NCBI GenBank assembly: GCA_015060625.1
Contig: SUYC01000002.1
Coordinates: 248,001 to 312,000, forward strand
Length of the DNA: 64,000 nucleotides
Direction of reading: 5' to 3'
Source: Xylanibacter ruminicola
Lineage (GTDB): Bacteria > Bacteroidota > Bacteroidia > Bacteroidales > Bacteroidaceae
Both the position numbers and the translations under genes were made by a program. The notes under the pieces are model-generated. The model had not been told where the DNA came from. It saw only the letters and a program-made list of their open reading frames with translations, and did no database searches. Numbering within the stretch: position 1 is the stretch's first letter; the number at the start of each line of letters is the position of its first letter. This document shows, piece by piece, positions 36,905 through 45,027 of this stretch.

Positions 36905-39031
36905 ATGTTCACCATAGTTAGTTATAAGTTAGTTAGAAATATTCTTTTTTGCAGTAATGTTTGGTTAAAGGCGATACCAATACTTTTCGCTTTTCACTTT
37001 TCGTTTACTCCAACAATCGCCCAGTCGTGGACGGCTGATAATGGTAACGGCACGTTTACCAATCCCCTCTTCTATGATGAGTTTTCCGACCCCGACATTC
37101 TGCGTGTTGGCGACGACTATTATCTGGCAGGCACCACTATGCATACCGTGCCTGGCTTGGTGATTCTGCACTCTAAGGACTTGGTTAACTGGGAGAACAT
37201 CTCGTATTGCTTTGATCGTTTCGACTTTGCCGACGATGCTTTCTCACTCAAAAACCACAAAGAAATCTACGGTCAGGGTGTTTGGGCACCTGCCATCCGT
37301 TATGCCAACGGCCAGTTTTATGTGTTTACCAATATCAATGGTAAGGGGCTGCAGTGCTACACCGCTAAGGATATCCGCGGCCCGTGGCAGCACCATAACA
37401 TGCAGGGACGTATCTATGACCTCTCTGTGCTCTTCGATGATGATGGTAAGATTTATGCCATCCATGGCTATGGGGAGGTGAAGTGTACCGAGTTGAAACC
37501 AGATATGAGTGGTCCTATCGAGGGCACTGAGCGCACCATCATCCCTGAGGGGAGTGCCGTGGGCGAGGGACACCATATATATAAGATAGGTGGGATGTAC
37601 TATCTTATCTCGACTGATTATATACCTAACGGCCGCACACTTTGCAGTCGTTCGAAAAGTATCTGGGGACCTTACGAAACCATCACCATCACGGCCGATG
37701 AGACTTTTGGCTATCATGCAGCACCGCTTACGCAGGTGCCACGCGGCGAGAAGTATCGTATTGGTCAGGATGGCACTAAGTTCGGAATCCCCCAGGTTGA
37801 CAAGGATGCCACAGCCTGCACGAACATCCATCAGGGTGGAATCGTACAGGATCAGAGCGGTCAGTGGTGGGCTCTGCTCATGATGGACTTCCATAGCATC
37901 GGACGTACTGTCACCTTAGCGCCTATCACCTGGAAAGATGGCTGGCCTATGATAGGCCTCGAAGGCAACCTTGGTCGCGCTCCACGTACCTGGTTCAAAC
38001 CCAACATCGCTACCAACATAAAAGCACATGCTCCATATCTTCGTAACGATGATTTTAATTCGGCAAAGCTGGGTAACGTATGGCAGTGGAATCACAACCC
38101 CGATGATACTAAGTGGGGGTTGAAGAAAGGCCGCTTGCGCCTGCAGTCGATGCCTGCCGAACAGCTGATGTGGGCACGTAACTCGCTCACTCAGCGTGTC
38201 ATCGGTCCTACGTCTATCACCACTGTCGAGCTCTTTACCAAAGGTTTGAAAGATGGCGATGTGGCAGGTCTTGGCAATATCAACGTGCCCTGCTCGTGGA
38301 TAGGCATTGTAAAAGATGGTAATACCCTTACACTCCGCTGCTACGAGCAAGCCACCAACGATACTATCAATCAAGAAGTGAATGCCGAGAAGCTATGGCT
38401 GCGCATGGTTGGTGATTACGATAACAATCAGGCTCATTACGAGTATTCGCTCGATGGTAACACCTATCAGCAGTTAGGTCGCGAAATGCCTCTTAGCTAT
38501 CAGCTTATCTCGTTCCAGGGCTCGCGCCATGCCCTTTTCGCCTTTAATCATAAGGGCAAACAGGGTGGTTATGCCGAGTTCGACAATTTTAAGGTAGTAG
38601 AACCGCAGGCAGATCGCAGTCAGAATATCCCATACGGCAAGTCGTTTCGCATCATTAATTTAGCCACGGGCAAACCTGCTATCGCCCAGAAGCATGGCTT
38701 GCTTTACGATACAGATGAGGCCGACAAGAGTCCACAAACACGTTTCCGTATCATCGATAAAGGTCAGGGAAAGGTTATTCTGCAGTGCGAAGATGGTCGC
38801 TACGTATGGTGCTCGGGCTTTGGTATTCCGGGCGATGTACGCCTGACTACCGATGCTTCGAAAGCCGAGGTGTTCCTATGGCAGGACTATCTCGACCACG
38901 AGTTCATGCTCCTCTCCATGCGTACCCACCGTTACATCGGTAAGAGTCCCACCACAGGCAGTCCTTATTCGATGGACTACACAGGTGCCGATCCAGCCCG
39001 TCGCAATGGTGCCGTATTCCGTTGGGAGTAG
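36905..39031 (+). CDS. GH43 beta-xylosidase/alpha-arabinofuranosidase with C-terminal sandwich domains
   Basis: 708 residues. The signal peptide core (residues ~27-40, FAFHFSF before IAQSW) is encoded by heptamer repeats. The GH43 domain starts FYDEFSDPDILRVGDDYYL (catalytic Asp62) with GQGVWAPAIRYANGQFYVF, DLSVLFDDDGKIYAIHG and GEGHHIYKIGGMYYLIST. After GRAPRTWFKPN (residue ~360) comes a beta-sandwich of the xylosidase C-terminal type (FNSAKLGNVWQWNHNPDD), then a further ~130-residue domain with WCSGFGIPGDV. This resembles subfamily 12-type GH43 exo-enzymes. It would remove arabinofuranose or xylose from side chains. The 41-residue leader is longer than usual, but no later start is available. 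Confidence 0.82.
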   Translation: MFTIVSYKLVRNILFCSNVWLKAIPILFAFHFSFTPTIAQSWTADNGNGTFTNPLFYDEFSDPDILRVGDDYYLAGTTMHTVPGLVILHSKDLVNWENISYCFDRFDFADDAFSLKNHKEIYGQGVWAPAIRYANGQFYVFTNINGKGLQCYTAKDIRGPWQHHNMQGRIYDLSVLFDDDGKIYAIHGYGEVKCTELKPDMSGPIEGTERTIIPEGSAVGEGHHIYKIGGMYYLISTDYIPNGRTLCSRSKSIWGPYETITITADETFGYHAAPLTQVPRGEKYRIGQDGTKFGIPQVDKDATACTNIHQGGIVQDQSGQWWALLMMDFHSIGRTVTLAPITWKDGWPMIGLEGNLGRAPRTWFKPNIATNIKAHAPYLRNDDFNSAKLGNVWQWNHNPDDTKWGLKKGRLRLQSMPAEQLMWARNSLTQRVIGPTSITTVELFTKGLKDGDVAGLGNINVPCSWIGIVKDGNTLTLRCYEQATNDTINQEVNAEKLWLRMVGDYDNNQAHYEYSLDGNTYQQLGREMPLSYQLISFQGSRHALFAFNHKGKQGGYAEFDNFKVVEPQADRSQNIPYGKSFRIINLATGKPAIAQKHGLLYDTDEADKSPQTRFRIIDKGQGKVILQCEDGRYVWCSGFGIPGDVRLTTDASKAEVFLWQDYLDHEFMLLSMRTHRYIGKSPTTGSPYSMDYTGADPARRNGAVFRWE
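36982..37002 (+). repeat. ACTTTTC-type heptamer triplet inside a signal peptide
   Basis: ACTTTTC, GCTTTTC, ACTTTTC in tandem, encoding part of the hydrophobic core of the GH43 signal peptide. It is related by inversion to the array at 36877-36904. Confidence 0.7.
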
Positions 39032-39050
39032 AGCGTATTTCGAAAAATAG

Positions 39051-39923
39051 TTATTCTGCGATAAGGGCTTGGACTTGGGCGGGGGTTAGTTTACCAGAGC
39101 TGATAAACTCCTGCATGATGTCGTTGAGCTTGTCTTCAATCTCTTTGGTGATGGTGTAATCCCACGTCAGCGCCTCTTCGATGCTAACGCGCACGCCACC
39201 CTTGTTATGACTGTTATCCAAGCAATAGAGCGTGATGTCGGGATGCTCTTTCAGCAGATAGGCAATGCGCCCCTTAAAGAGCGGATAACAATACACATAG
39301 TAATAGTGACTCATGGCACGATTCGACCTGATTAAGCGGTTAATCATATTCGTGAATCCTGTTACCGGATCGTTGTGCACAAACACGATGCTGGCTTTAA
39401 ACCCACGGTCTTGTACCATTTTTAGGCGACTCTCGAATGATGGAATACTGATAAAAGCACCATCGTACACCAATCCTGCACTATGGGCTAGCGCTTTCAG
39501 TTTGGGATTATTCCTCAAAGCAGTAGATTTGCCAGATGCTGTCGATCCCATCATAAAAAAGATGGTCTTGTTGCCTTCGGCCTCAGCACGGTCAATCAGT
39601 CTGGCTAATACCAAACTGTCTATCTGTCGGCTGGCCATGATATAATCGGTAACGTTCAGTCCGTTGTAGCCAATGCATTTTAATTCCTCGCGTACATTGT
39701 CGGGGTCGAGAATATTGCCACTTTTTGCCAGATACGAGTCTGCCAGCGAGTCGAGATGTTCGCCCACCCATTTATATGCCGCATCGAGTTTAATAACCAA
39801 CTGTGTCGAGTCGGTTTTCTCGTTGGTATTGCTAATTAGGTTTGCTGCCAATGCTGTAGTTTGCCAAAGCATCAGCAGTGCTATAAGTATTGTTTTATAG
39901 ATAGCACGTTTAAACATAATCAT
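39051..39923 (-). CDS. Zeta-toxin-like P-loop protein with N-terminal signal/anchor
   Basis: About 290 residues. The start was moved from TTG 39941 to ATG 39923 (39917 also possible). The N-terminus is a hydrophobic segment with a cleavage-like end (MLWQTTALAANL), unlike normal cytoplasmic zeta kinases. The P-loop GSTASGKSTALR (about residue 130) and the following YDGAFISIPSFESR and FVHNDPVTGFTNMINR match zeta-toxin/UNG-sugar-kinase-like P-loop proteins. The preceding DPDNVREEL also fits, as zeta families have a DPD motif before the helix. No antitoxin gene is adjacent. It lies on the strand opposite to the surrounding utilisation genes. Substrate is unknown; UDP-activated sugars are phosphorylated by characterised zeta toxins. 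Confidence 0.65.
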   Translation of the reverse strand: MIMFKRAIYKTILIALLMLWQTTALAANLISNTNEKTDSTQLVIKLDAAYKWVGEHLDSLADSYLAKSGNILDPDNVREELKCIGYNGLNVTDYIMASRQIDSLVLARLIDRAEAEGNKTIFFMMGSTASGKSTALRNNPKLKALAHSAGLVYDGAFISIPSFESRLKMVQDRGFKASIVFVHNDPVTGFTNMINRLIRSNRAMSHYYYVYCYPLFKGRIAYLLKEHPDITLYCLDNSHNKGGVRVSIEEALTWDYTITKEIEDKLNDIMQEFISSGKLTPAQVQALIAE

Positions 39924-39938
39924 ATTACTTCTTGGCTG

Positions 39939-39946
39939 CAAATATA
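39939..39946 (-). promoter_or_regulatory. -7 promoter element for the zeta-like gene
   Basis: TATATTTG on the minus strand, 15 bases before the ATG at 39923. It overlaps the TTG start candidate and argues against it. Confidence 0.6.
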
Positions 39947-40020
39947 CAACATATTTTTAAAATAACAGGTTTTTACCATCATTTTTAGGGTAAAGTGTTT
40001 GCGTTTTGCAGAAAATGTCC

Positions 40021-40028
40021 TATTTTTG
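40021..40028 (+). promoter_or_regulatory. -7 promoter element for the GH53 gene
   Basis: TATTTTTG, 24 bases before the ATG at 40053. The GH53 gene thus has its own promoter, divergent from that of the zeta-like gene. Confidence 0.55.
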
Positions 40029-40052
40029 CAACAGAAAAATAAACTAAATGTT

Positions 40053-41075
40053 ATGAAACTACTGCTTGTATCGATGTTTATGGCACTCGTTTCGCAGAGT
40101 GTTTTTGCGCAGAATGACTTTGTAAAAGGGGCCGATGTGGGATTTCTCACAGGTCAGGAAAAACATGGTGTAAAATTTCACGACCGTGATGGTAAGGAAC
40201 GCGAGTGCCTGGAACTGTTGAAGACCGACTATCAGATGAAGGCTATCCGTATGCGAGTGTGGGTGAACCCACGCGGCGGCATGAACGATAAGCATGAGTT
40301 GCTTGCTATGGCCAAGCGTGCCAAGGGATTAGGTATGGACCTGATGGTTGACTTTCATTATAGCGACTCATGGGCCGATCCTGCCAAGCAGCCTATCCCC
40401 GAGGCATGGAAAGAGCATAGTTACAAGCAGATGAAGAAAGATGTGCGCGAACATACCATCGATGTGCTCTCGCTACTTAAGGCCAATGGCATAGAGCCAC
40501 GCTGGGTGCAGGTGGGTAATGAGACGGCCAACGGCATGCTCTGGCCCATGGGGCATATTGAGCAGAATCCCAAACAGTATGCTGGCTTCATCCGTGCTGG
40601 CTACGATGCTGTGAAGAAGGTGTTCCCTCAAGCCATTGTTATTGTGCATCTGGATCGCGGCCACCTGCAGAGCCTTTACGATTATAATCTGGATATTGTG
40701 AAGAAGTATGGTGGTAAGTTTGATATGATAGGCATGTCGCTCTATCCCTACTGGGCCATGCAGGATCATCCCGAACTAAATCCCGATGGCATTATCACCG
40801 ACTGTATGGCGAACATCCGCCATTGTAGCGAAAAATACGGCTGCGATGTGATGATAGTAGAAACGGGTTTTGAGGTAGATGAGCAGCACCCAGAAAAAAT
40901 GGAGGAGGGGCGTCGCCAGCTAACCCGTGTGATTCGTGAGGCTCGTAACGAAACCAATGGCCGTTGCCGTGGTGTGTTCTACTGGGAGCCACAGTGCCTG
41001 CCTGGTGGCTATAAACTTGGCGCCTTTAACAGCAACGCCGCGCCAACAACCATCATGGAGGCATATGTAGAATAA
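40053..41075 (+). CDS. GH53 arabinogalactan endo-1,4-beta-galactanase
   Basis: 340 residues with a signal peptide (SQSVFAQND). GH53 blocks are complete: FVKGADVGFL, IRMRVWVNPRGG, MVDFHYSDSWADPAKQ, the acid/base in VQVGNETANGMLWP (Glu157), DMIGMSLYPYW and the nucleophile in IVETGFE (Glu270). It hydrolyses the beta-1,4-galactan backbone of type I arabinogalactan or RG-I side chains. The start at 40053 was preferred over the upstream in-frame 39999, which lies before the promoter element. Together with three GH43 enzymes it defines the locus as directed at pectic arabinan and galactan. No lipobox is seen, so it is periplasmic or released. Confidence 0.92.
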   Translation: MKLLLVSMFMALVSQSVFAQNDFVKGADVGFLTGQEKHGVKFHDRDGKERECLELLKTDYQMKAIRMRVWVNPRGGMNDKHELLAMAKRAKGLGMDLMVDFHYSDSWADPAKQPIPEAWKEHSYKQMKKDVREHTIDVLSLLKANGIEPRWVQVGNETANGMLWPMGHIEQNPKQYAGFIRAGYDAVKKVFPQAIVIVHLDRGHLQSLYDYNLDIVKKYGGKFDMIGMSLYPYWAMQDHPELNPDGIITDCMANIRHCSEKYGCDVMIVETGFEVDEQHPEKMEEGRRQLTRVIREARNETNGRCRGVFYWEPQCLPGGYKLGAFNSNAAPTTIMEAYVE

Positions 41076-41087
41076 AACGTAATAGAG

Positions 41088-41752
41088 ATGAGTAAAATTC
41101 AGCTATTATTGGTTGCTTTCCTGTTGATGGCCTCTACAGCCTCGGCGCAGAAACGCGAAAAATTCGAGTTTATGCGTAATCTGCCTGTCTATGCCGACTC
41201 GCTGATTGCCCATTTCGATTATCCTTTAGCTTGGGAGAATAGTGGCTTCAAGAAGTTCTCCAAGTGGAAGAAGGTGGCTCGCCAGAAGGTGTTCGACTGC
41301 ATGCTGATGCCACCGCCACCACCAGCCGATGGGTATCAGACAAAGGTACTATTCGAGGAACAGCGCGATGGTTACAGAAACATTTCAGTTCGCCACAGCA
41401 TGGTGCTGGTGTATGGGCACCCAGCATCCGCTATCATGCAGGCTGGTACTATATCTATTGGGGCGATCCCGATTTTGGTGTGTATATGGTGAAAACGCAA
41501 AATCCTGCTGGCGGCGTGCCCACTGGCTTCCAGTTGTCCATGCGTAGTCGCAGCCCCTATGGTCCTTATGAGCATAAGGTAGTATTAGCTCAGGGCAAGA
41601 CTACGATCAACGGCCCTCATCAGGGTGGTTGGGTACATACCAAATACGGCGAGGATTGGTTCTTGCATTTTCAGGATAAGGAAGCCTATGGACGTGTGGT
41701 ACATCTCAATCCCGTTGATTGGAGCACTGGTTGGCCGACTGGATTAGGGTAA
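41088..41752 (+). pseudogene. Composite remnant: alpha/beta-hydrolase N-terminus joined to pieces of a GH43
   Basis: The first ~95 residues (signal peptide TASAQKREK, then KWKKVARQKVFDCMLMPPPPP and FEEQRDGYR) look like the N-terminus of an acetyl-esterase-type alpha/beta hydrolase. Near 41375-41405 the meaningful sequence switches to another frame and reads GVWAPSIRYHAGWYYIYWGDPDFG, a GH43 block. After VYMVKT it jumps to PAGGVPTGFQLSMRSRS and YGPYEHKVV, which in intact GH43 enzymes lies about 60 or more residues further on. It ends early after WSTGWP. So at least two deletions and one frame change are present, leaving no functional enzyme. It sits 12 bases after the GH53 gene and was probably part of its operon. 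Confidence 0.78.
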
Positions 41753-41784
41753 CGCCATAAGGTGCTTATATATTATAAGGTGTG

Positions 41785-41816
41785 GGCTTGTATCTATGTG
41801 ATGCAAGCCTTTTTTT
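41785..41816 (+). terminator. Rho-independent terminator after the esterase/GH43 remnant
   Basis: GGCTTGTAT (41785-41793) pairs with ATGCAAGCC (41801-41809) with one G-U pair, followed by seven T. Confidence 0.8.
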
Positions 41817-41820
41817 ATTA

Positions 41821-41834
41821 TGCAAACGTTTGCA
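41821..41834. promoter_or_regulatory. LacI-type operator upstream of susC2
   Basis: TGCAAACGTTTGCA is a perfect 14-base palindrome with central CG, the form bound by LacI-family regulators. It ends 54 bases before the -7 box at 41889. Confidence 0.75.
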
Positions 41835-41888
41835 CGTCAAAAATAACATTTTTAAACAGAAAAAAGAATAACGTATTGAAATCTGATA

Positions 41889-41896
41889 TATCTTTG
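41889..41896 (+). promoter_or_regulatory. -7 promoter element for susC2
   Basis: TATCTTTG, 82 bases before the ATG at 41979. The leader is long compared with other genes here. Confidence 0.6.
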
Positions 41897-41978
41897 CACC
41901 GATGAAACTGTAAATTCAAGCTCCATAGAAGCTTAAAACGATATAACAATAACAAGATTAACTCTAATTTAAAAAGTA

Positions 41979-44900
41979 ATGATGAAGCAGGTAAACATTC
42001 ATTTTCCGCTAAGGATGCTTGGCCTTATTCTGGCCCTGTTCCTATCGGTAGGTGCCTTTGCTCAGATTGATGTGAAAGGCCATGTGAAAGATGCCACAGG
42101 CGAACCCATTATCGGCGCAACAGTACGTGTTGACGGCACACAGGCCGCCACTGTTACTGATTTCGACGGTAACTTCGTTCTGAAGGCAAATCAGGGTGCA
42201 AACATTACCGTAACTTACATTGGCTATCAGCCACAGACGGTAAAGGCTGCTCCCATTTTGGTGATTACGCTCCAGGACGATGCTGCTGTTCTTAACGAGG
42301 TAGTGGTTATCGGATATGGTGCTGTAAAGAAGAGCGACCTGACAGGTTCGGTAACAGCCTTGAAACCCGATACAAAGAACAAGGGTTTGGTTGTTAACGC
42401 TCAGGAGATGATGCAGGGTAAGATTGCTGGTGTTAATGTAACCAGCGATGGTGGTACCCCTGGTGGTGGCTCTACCATCCGTATCCGTGGTGGTTCGTCT
42501 CTGAATGCCTCTAACAACCCTCTGATTGTTATCGATGGTGTACCTATGGATAACAACGGTGTAAAGGGTCTGGCTAACCCTCTCTCGATGGTTAACCCAC
42601 AGGATATCGAGTCATTCAACGTGCTGAAGGATGCTTCTGCAACAGCTATCTATGGTAGCCGTGGTTCTAATGGTGTTATCATTATCACAACTAAGAAGGG
42701 TAGGAAAGGTGCTGCACCTCAGGTTTCTTACTCTGGTAGTGTGACGATGAGCATGAAGAAGAAGACTGTTGACGTGCTGGATGGAGACCAGTATCGTGAT
42801 TTGGTCAAGAAGGTTTATGCTGGTCACATGAATGAGGAGAATATTCTCGCTGAACTGGGTACTGCCAATACTGACTGGCAGAAGGAGATTTATCGCACAG
42901 CATGGAGTCATGATCATAATGTGACAGTGGCTGGTTCGTTCAAAAACCTGCCTTATCGTGTGTCTCTTGGTTACACCGACCAGCAGGGTATCTTGAAGAC
43001 TTCCGACTTTAAGCGTTACACCGCAGCTTTGAACCTGAACCCATCGCTGTTCGACGACCACCTGACACTGAACCTGAATGCTAAGGGTATGTGGGCTAAG
43101 TCGCAGTATGCCGATGGTGGTGCTATCGGTGCTGCTGTTTCTTTCGACCCCACCAAGCCTGTTCATGGTGGTGATAAGAACTTCGGTGGCTACTGGGAGT
43201 GGACACTGCCTGGTTCTTCACTGAACGACCCAACATGGGATGTTACCACTAACCGAAATGCTACCAGCAACCCTGTGGCTCTGCTGGAGCTGAAGGACGA
43301 CCGCGCTATCAGCCGCTCGTTTATCGGTAATGCCGAGGCTGATTATAAAATTCATGGCTTCGAGGATCTGCGCCTCCACCTGACTCTGGGTGCTGATATC
43401 TCAGAGGGTAAGCAGTGGACAGATGTTGAAAACTCATCTCCTGCCGCTATCTACTATGGCTCGCATGGCTGGGACCGCATTACCAAGCGTAACCTCACCC
43501 TTTCGGCTTATGCACAGTACTATAAGGACTTTGCTAAGATTCACCACATCGACGTGATGGGTGGTTACGAGTGGCAGCACTTCTGGCGTTCACAGCGCAA
43601 TAACTTCTGGGGTTCTTATCCTGATACCAACTCAGAGAAGCCCGGACAGTATCACGACTGGTCGATGTATAACTATAAGACTGAGAACTATCTGGTATCA
43701 TTCTTCGGTCGTGCTAATTACACATTGATGGATCGTTATATGCTGACTGCTACTGTTCGTGATGATGGTTCTTCACGTTTCCAGGATCACTGGGCACTCT
43801 TCCCATCAGCAGCATTCGCTTATAAGATTAATGAGGAGAAGTTCTTCAAGAATATCAACTGGCTCTCTGACCTGAAGCTCCGTCTGAGCTATGGTAAGAC
43901 CGGTCAGCAGGATGGTATCGGCGATTACAACTACTTTGCTATTTATGCCATGAACACTGGCGTTGGTAGCTACTACGATATCTCAGGTGATGGTACACTG
44001 GCTCGTCCAGATGCTTACGATCCTTCATTGAAGTGGGAAACTACCGATACTTATAACATCGGTTTGGACTTCGGTGTTCTGAATCAGCGAATCACACTGA
44101 GTGTGGATGCTTACTATCGTAAGACTACCGACCTGTTGAACAGCGCTAACGTAGCTGCAGGTTCTAACTTCAAGAACACTGTGATGACTAACATCGGATC
44201 GATGGAGAATAAGGGTATCGAGGTTACCATCGGTGCTAAGCCTATCCAGACAAAGGATTGGTACTGGACCGTTGACTACAACCTGACCTACAATCACAAT
44301 GAGATTACCGAGCTGATTGGTGGCGATGATAAGAGCTACTTCGTGCCTACTGGTGGTATCGGCGGTGGTACCGGTGTTACGGCTCAGGCTCACGCTGTAG
44401 GTCACCCCATGAGTTCATTCTATGTTTACCAGCAGGTTTATGACAAGGCAGGTAAGCCTATCGAAGGACAGGTGGTGGATCGCAATGGCGACGGACAGAT
44501 TACAGAGTCTGACAAGTACTACTATAAGAGTCCAATGGCTCCTGTCACCATGGGTCTGAGCTCTCGTCTGGAGTATAAGAACTTCGACTTCGGCTTTACA
44601 CTTCGTGCCAGCATTGGTAACTATGTATTCAATAACCTGATGTCGGGTAATGTGAACCTGAGTGCAGGTGAACTCTACTCAAGCGGTAACAACTTCTTTG
44701 GCAACCGTCCTGTTGCAGCTCTCGACTACAACTGGCAGACCTACGATCTGGAGGCTAAGCTGTCTGACCACTGGGTACAGAACGGTTCGTTCCTGAAGTG
44801 CGACAACATCACACTGGGTTACAGCTTCGAGAACCTCTTCCCAATGGGTAGCTACAAGGGCGTTAGCGGTCGTGTATATGCTACTGCTTCGAATGTATTC

Positions 44901-45008
44901 TGCATCACGAAGTACAAGGGTATCGATCCAGAAGTGTTCGGCGGTATCGACAACAATCTCTACCCCCGTCCTATCTCATTCATCCTTGGTTTGAATCTGA
45001 ACTTCTAA
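41979..45008 (+). CDS. SusC-type TonB-dependent transporter (starch locus)
   Basis: 1009 residues. Signal peptide (SVGAFAQID), CarboxypepD_reg-like domain (VKGHVKDATGEPIIGATV), plug (LNEVVVIGYGAVKKSDLTGSV, TIRIRGGSSLNASNNPLIVIDGVP) and beta-barrel ending FILGLNLNF. It is followed by SusD, SusE-like, SusF-like and alpha-amylase genes, the same order as the B. thetaiotaomicron sus operon, so it should import maltooligosaccharides. The preceding LacI-type operator suggests sugar-responsive control. The start is ATG 41979 or the adjacent ATG 41982. Confidence 0.93.
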   Translation: MMKQVNIHFPLRMLGLILALFLSVGAFAQIDVKGHVKDATGEPIIGATVRVDGTQAATVTDFDGNFVLKANQGANITVTYIGYQPQTVKAAPILVITLQDDAAVLNEVVVIGYGAVKKSDLTGSVTALKPDTKNKGLVVNAQEMMQGKIAGVNVTSDGGTPGGGSTIRIRGGSSLNASNNPLIVIDGVPMDNNGVKGLANPLSMVNPQDIESFNVLKDASATAIYGSRGSNGVIIITTKKGRKGAAPQVSYSGSVTMSMKKKTVDVLDGDQYRDLVKKVYAGHMNEENILAELGTANTDWQKEIYRTAWSHDHNVTVAGSFKNLPYRVSLGYTDQQGILKTSDFKRYTAALNLNPSLFDDHLTLNLNAKGMWAKSQYADGGAIGAAVSFDPTKPVHGGDKNFGGYWEWTLPGSSLNDPTWDVTTNRNATSNPVALLELKDDRAISRSFIGNAEADYKIHGFEDLRLHLTLGADISEGKQWTDVENSSPAAIYYGSHGWDRITKRNLTLSAYAQYYKDFAKIHHIDVMGGYEWQHFWRSQRNNFWGSYPDTNSEKPGQYHDWSMYNYKTENYLVSFFGRANYTLMDRYMLTATVRDDGSSRFQDHWALFPSAAFAYKINEEKFFKNINWLSDLKLRLSYGKTGQQDGIGDYNYFAIYAMNTGVGSYYDISGDGTLARPDAYDPSLKWETTDTYNIGLDFGVLNQRITLSVDAYYRKTTDLLNSANVAAGSNFKNTVMTNIGSMENKGIEVTIGAKPIQTKDWYWTVDYNLTYNHNEITELIGGDDKSYFVPTGGIGGGTGVTAQAHAVGHPMSSFYVYQQVYDKAGKPIEGQVVDRNGDGQITESDKYYYKSPMAPVTMGLSSRLEYKNFDFGFTLRASIGNYVFNNLMSGNVNLSAGELYSSGNNFFGNRPVAALDYNWQTYDLEAKLSDHWVQNGSFLKCDNITLGYSFENLFPMGSYKGVSGRVYATASNVFCITKYKGIDPEVFGGIDNNLYPRPISFILGLNLNF

Positions 45009-45027
45009 CATTATAAATAAGGTAACA

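Noticed and set aside
41264..41752. Intact small GH43 protein
   Set aside because: It lacks the catalytic N-terminal Asp block, misses a stretch in the middle and begins in the wrong frame of an esterase remnant.
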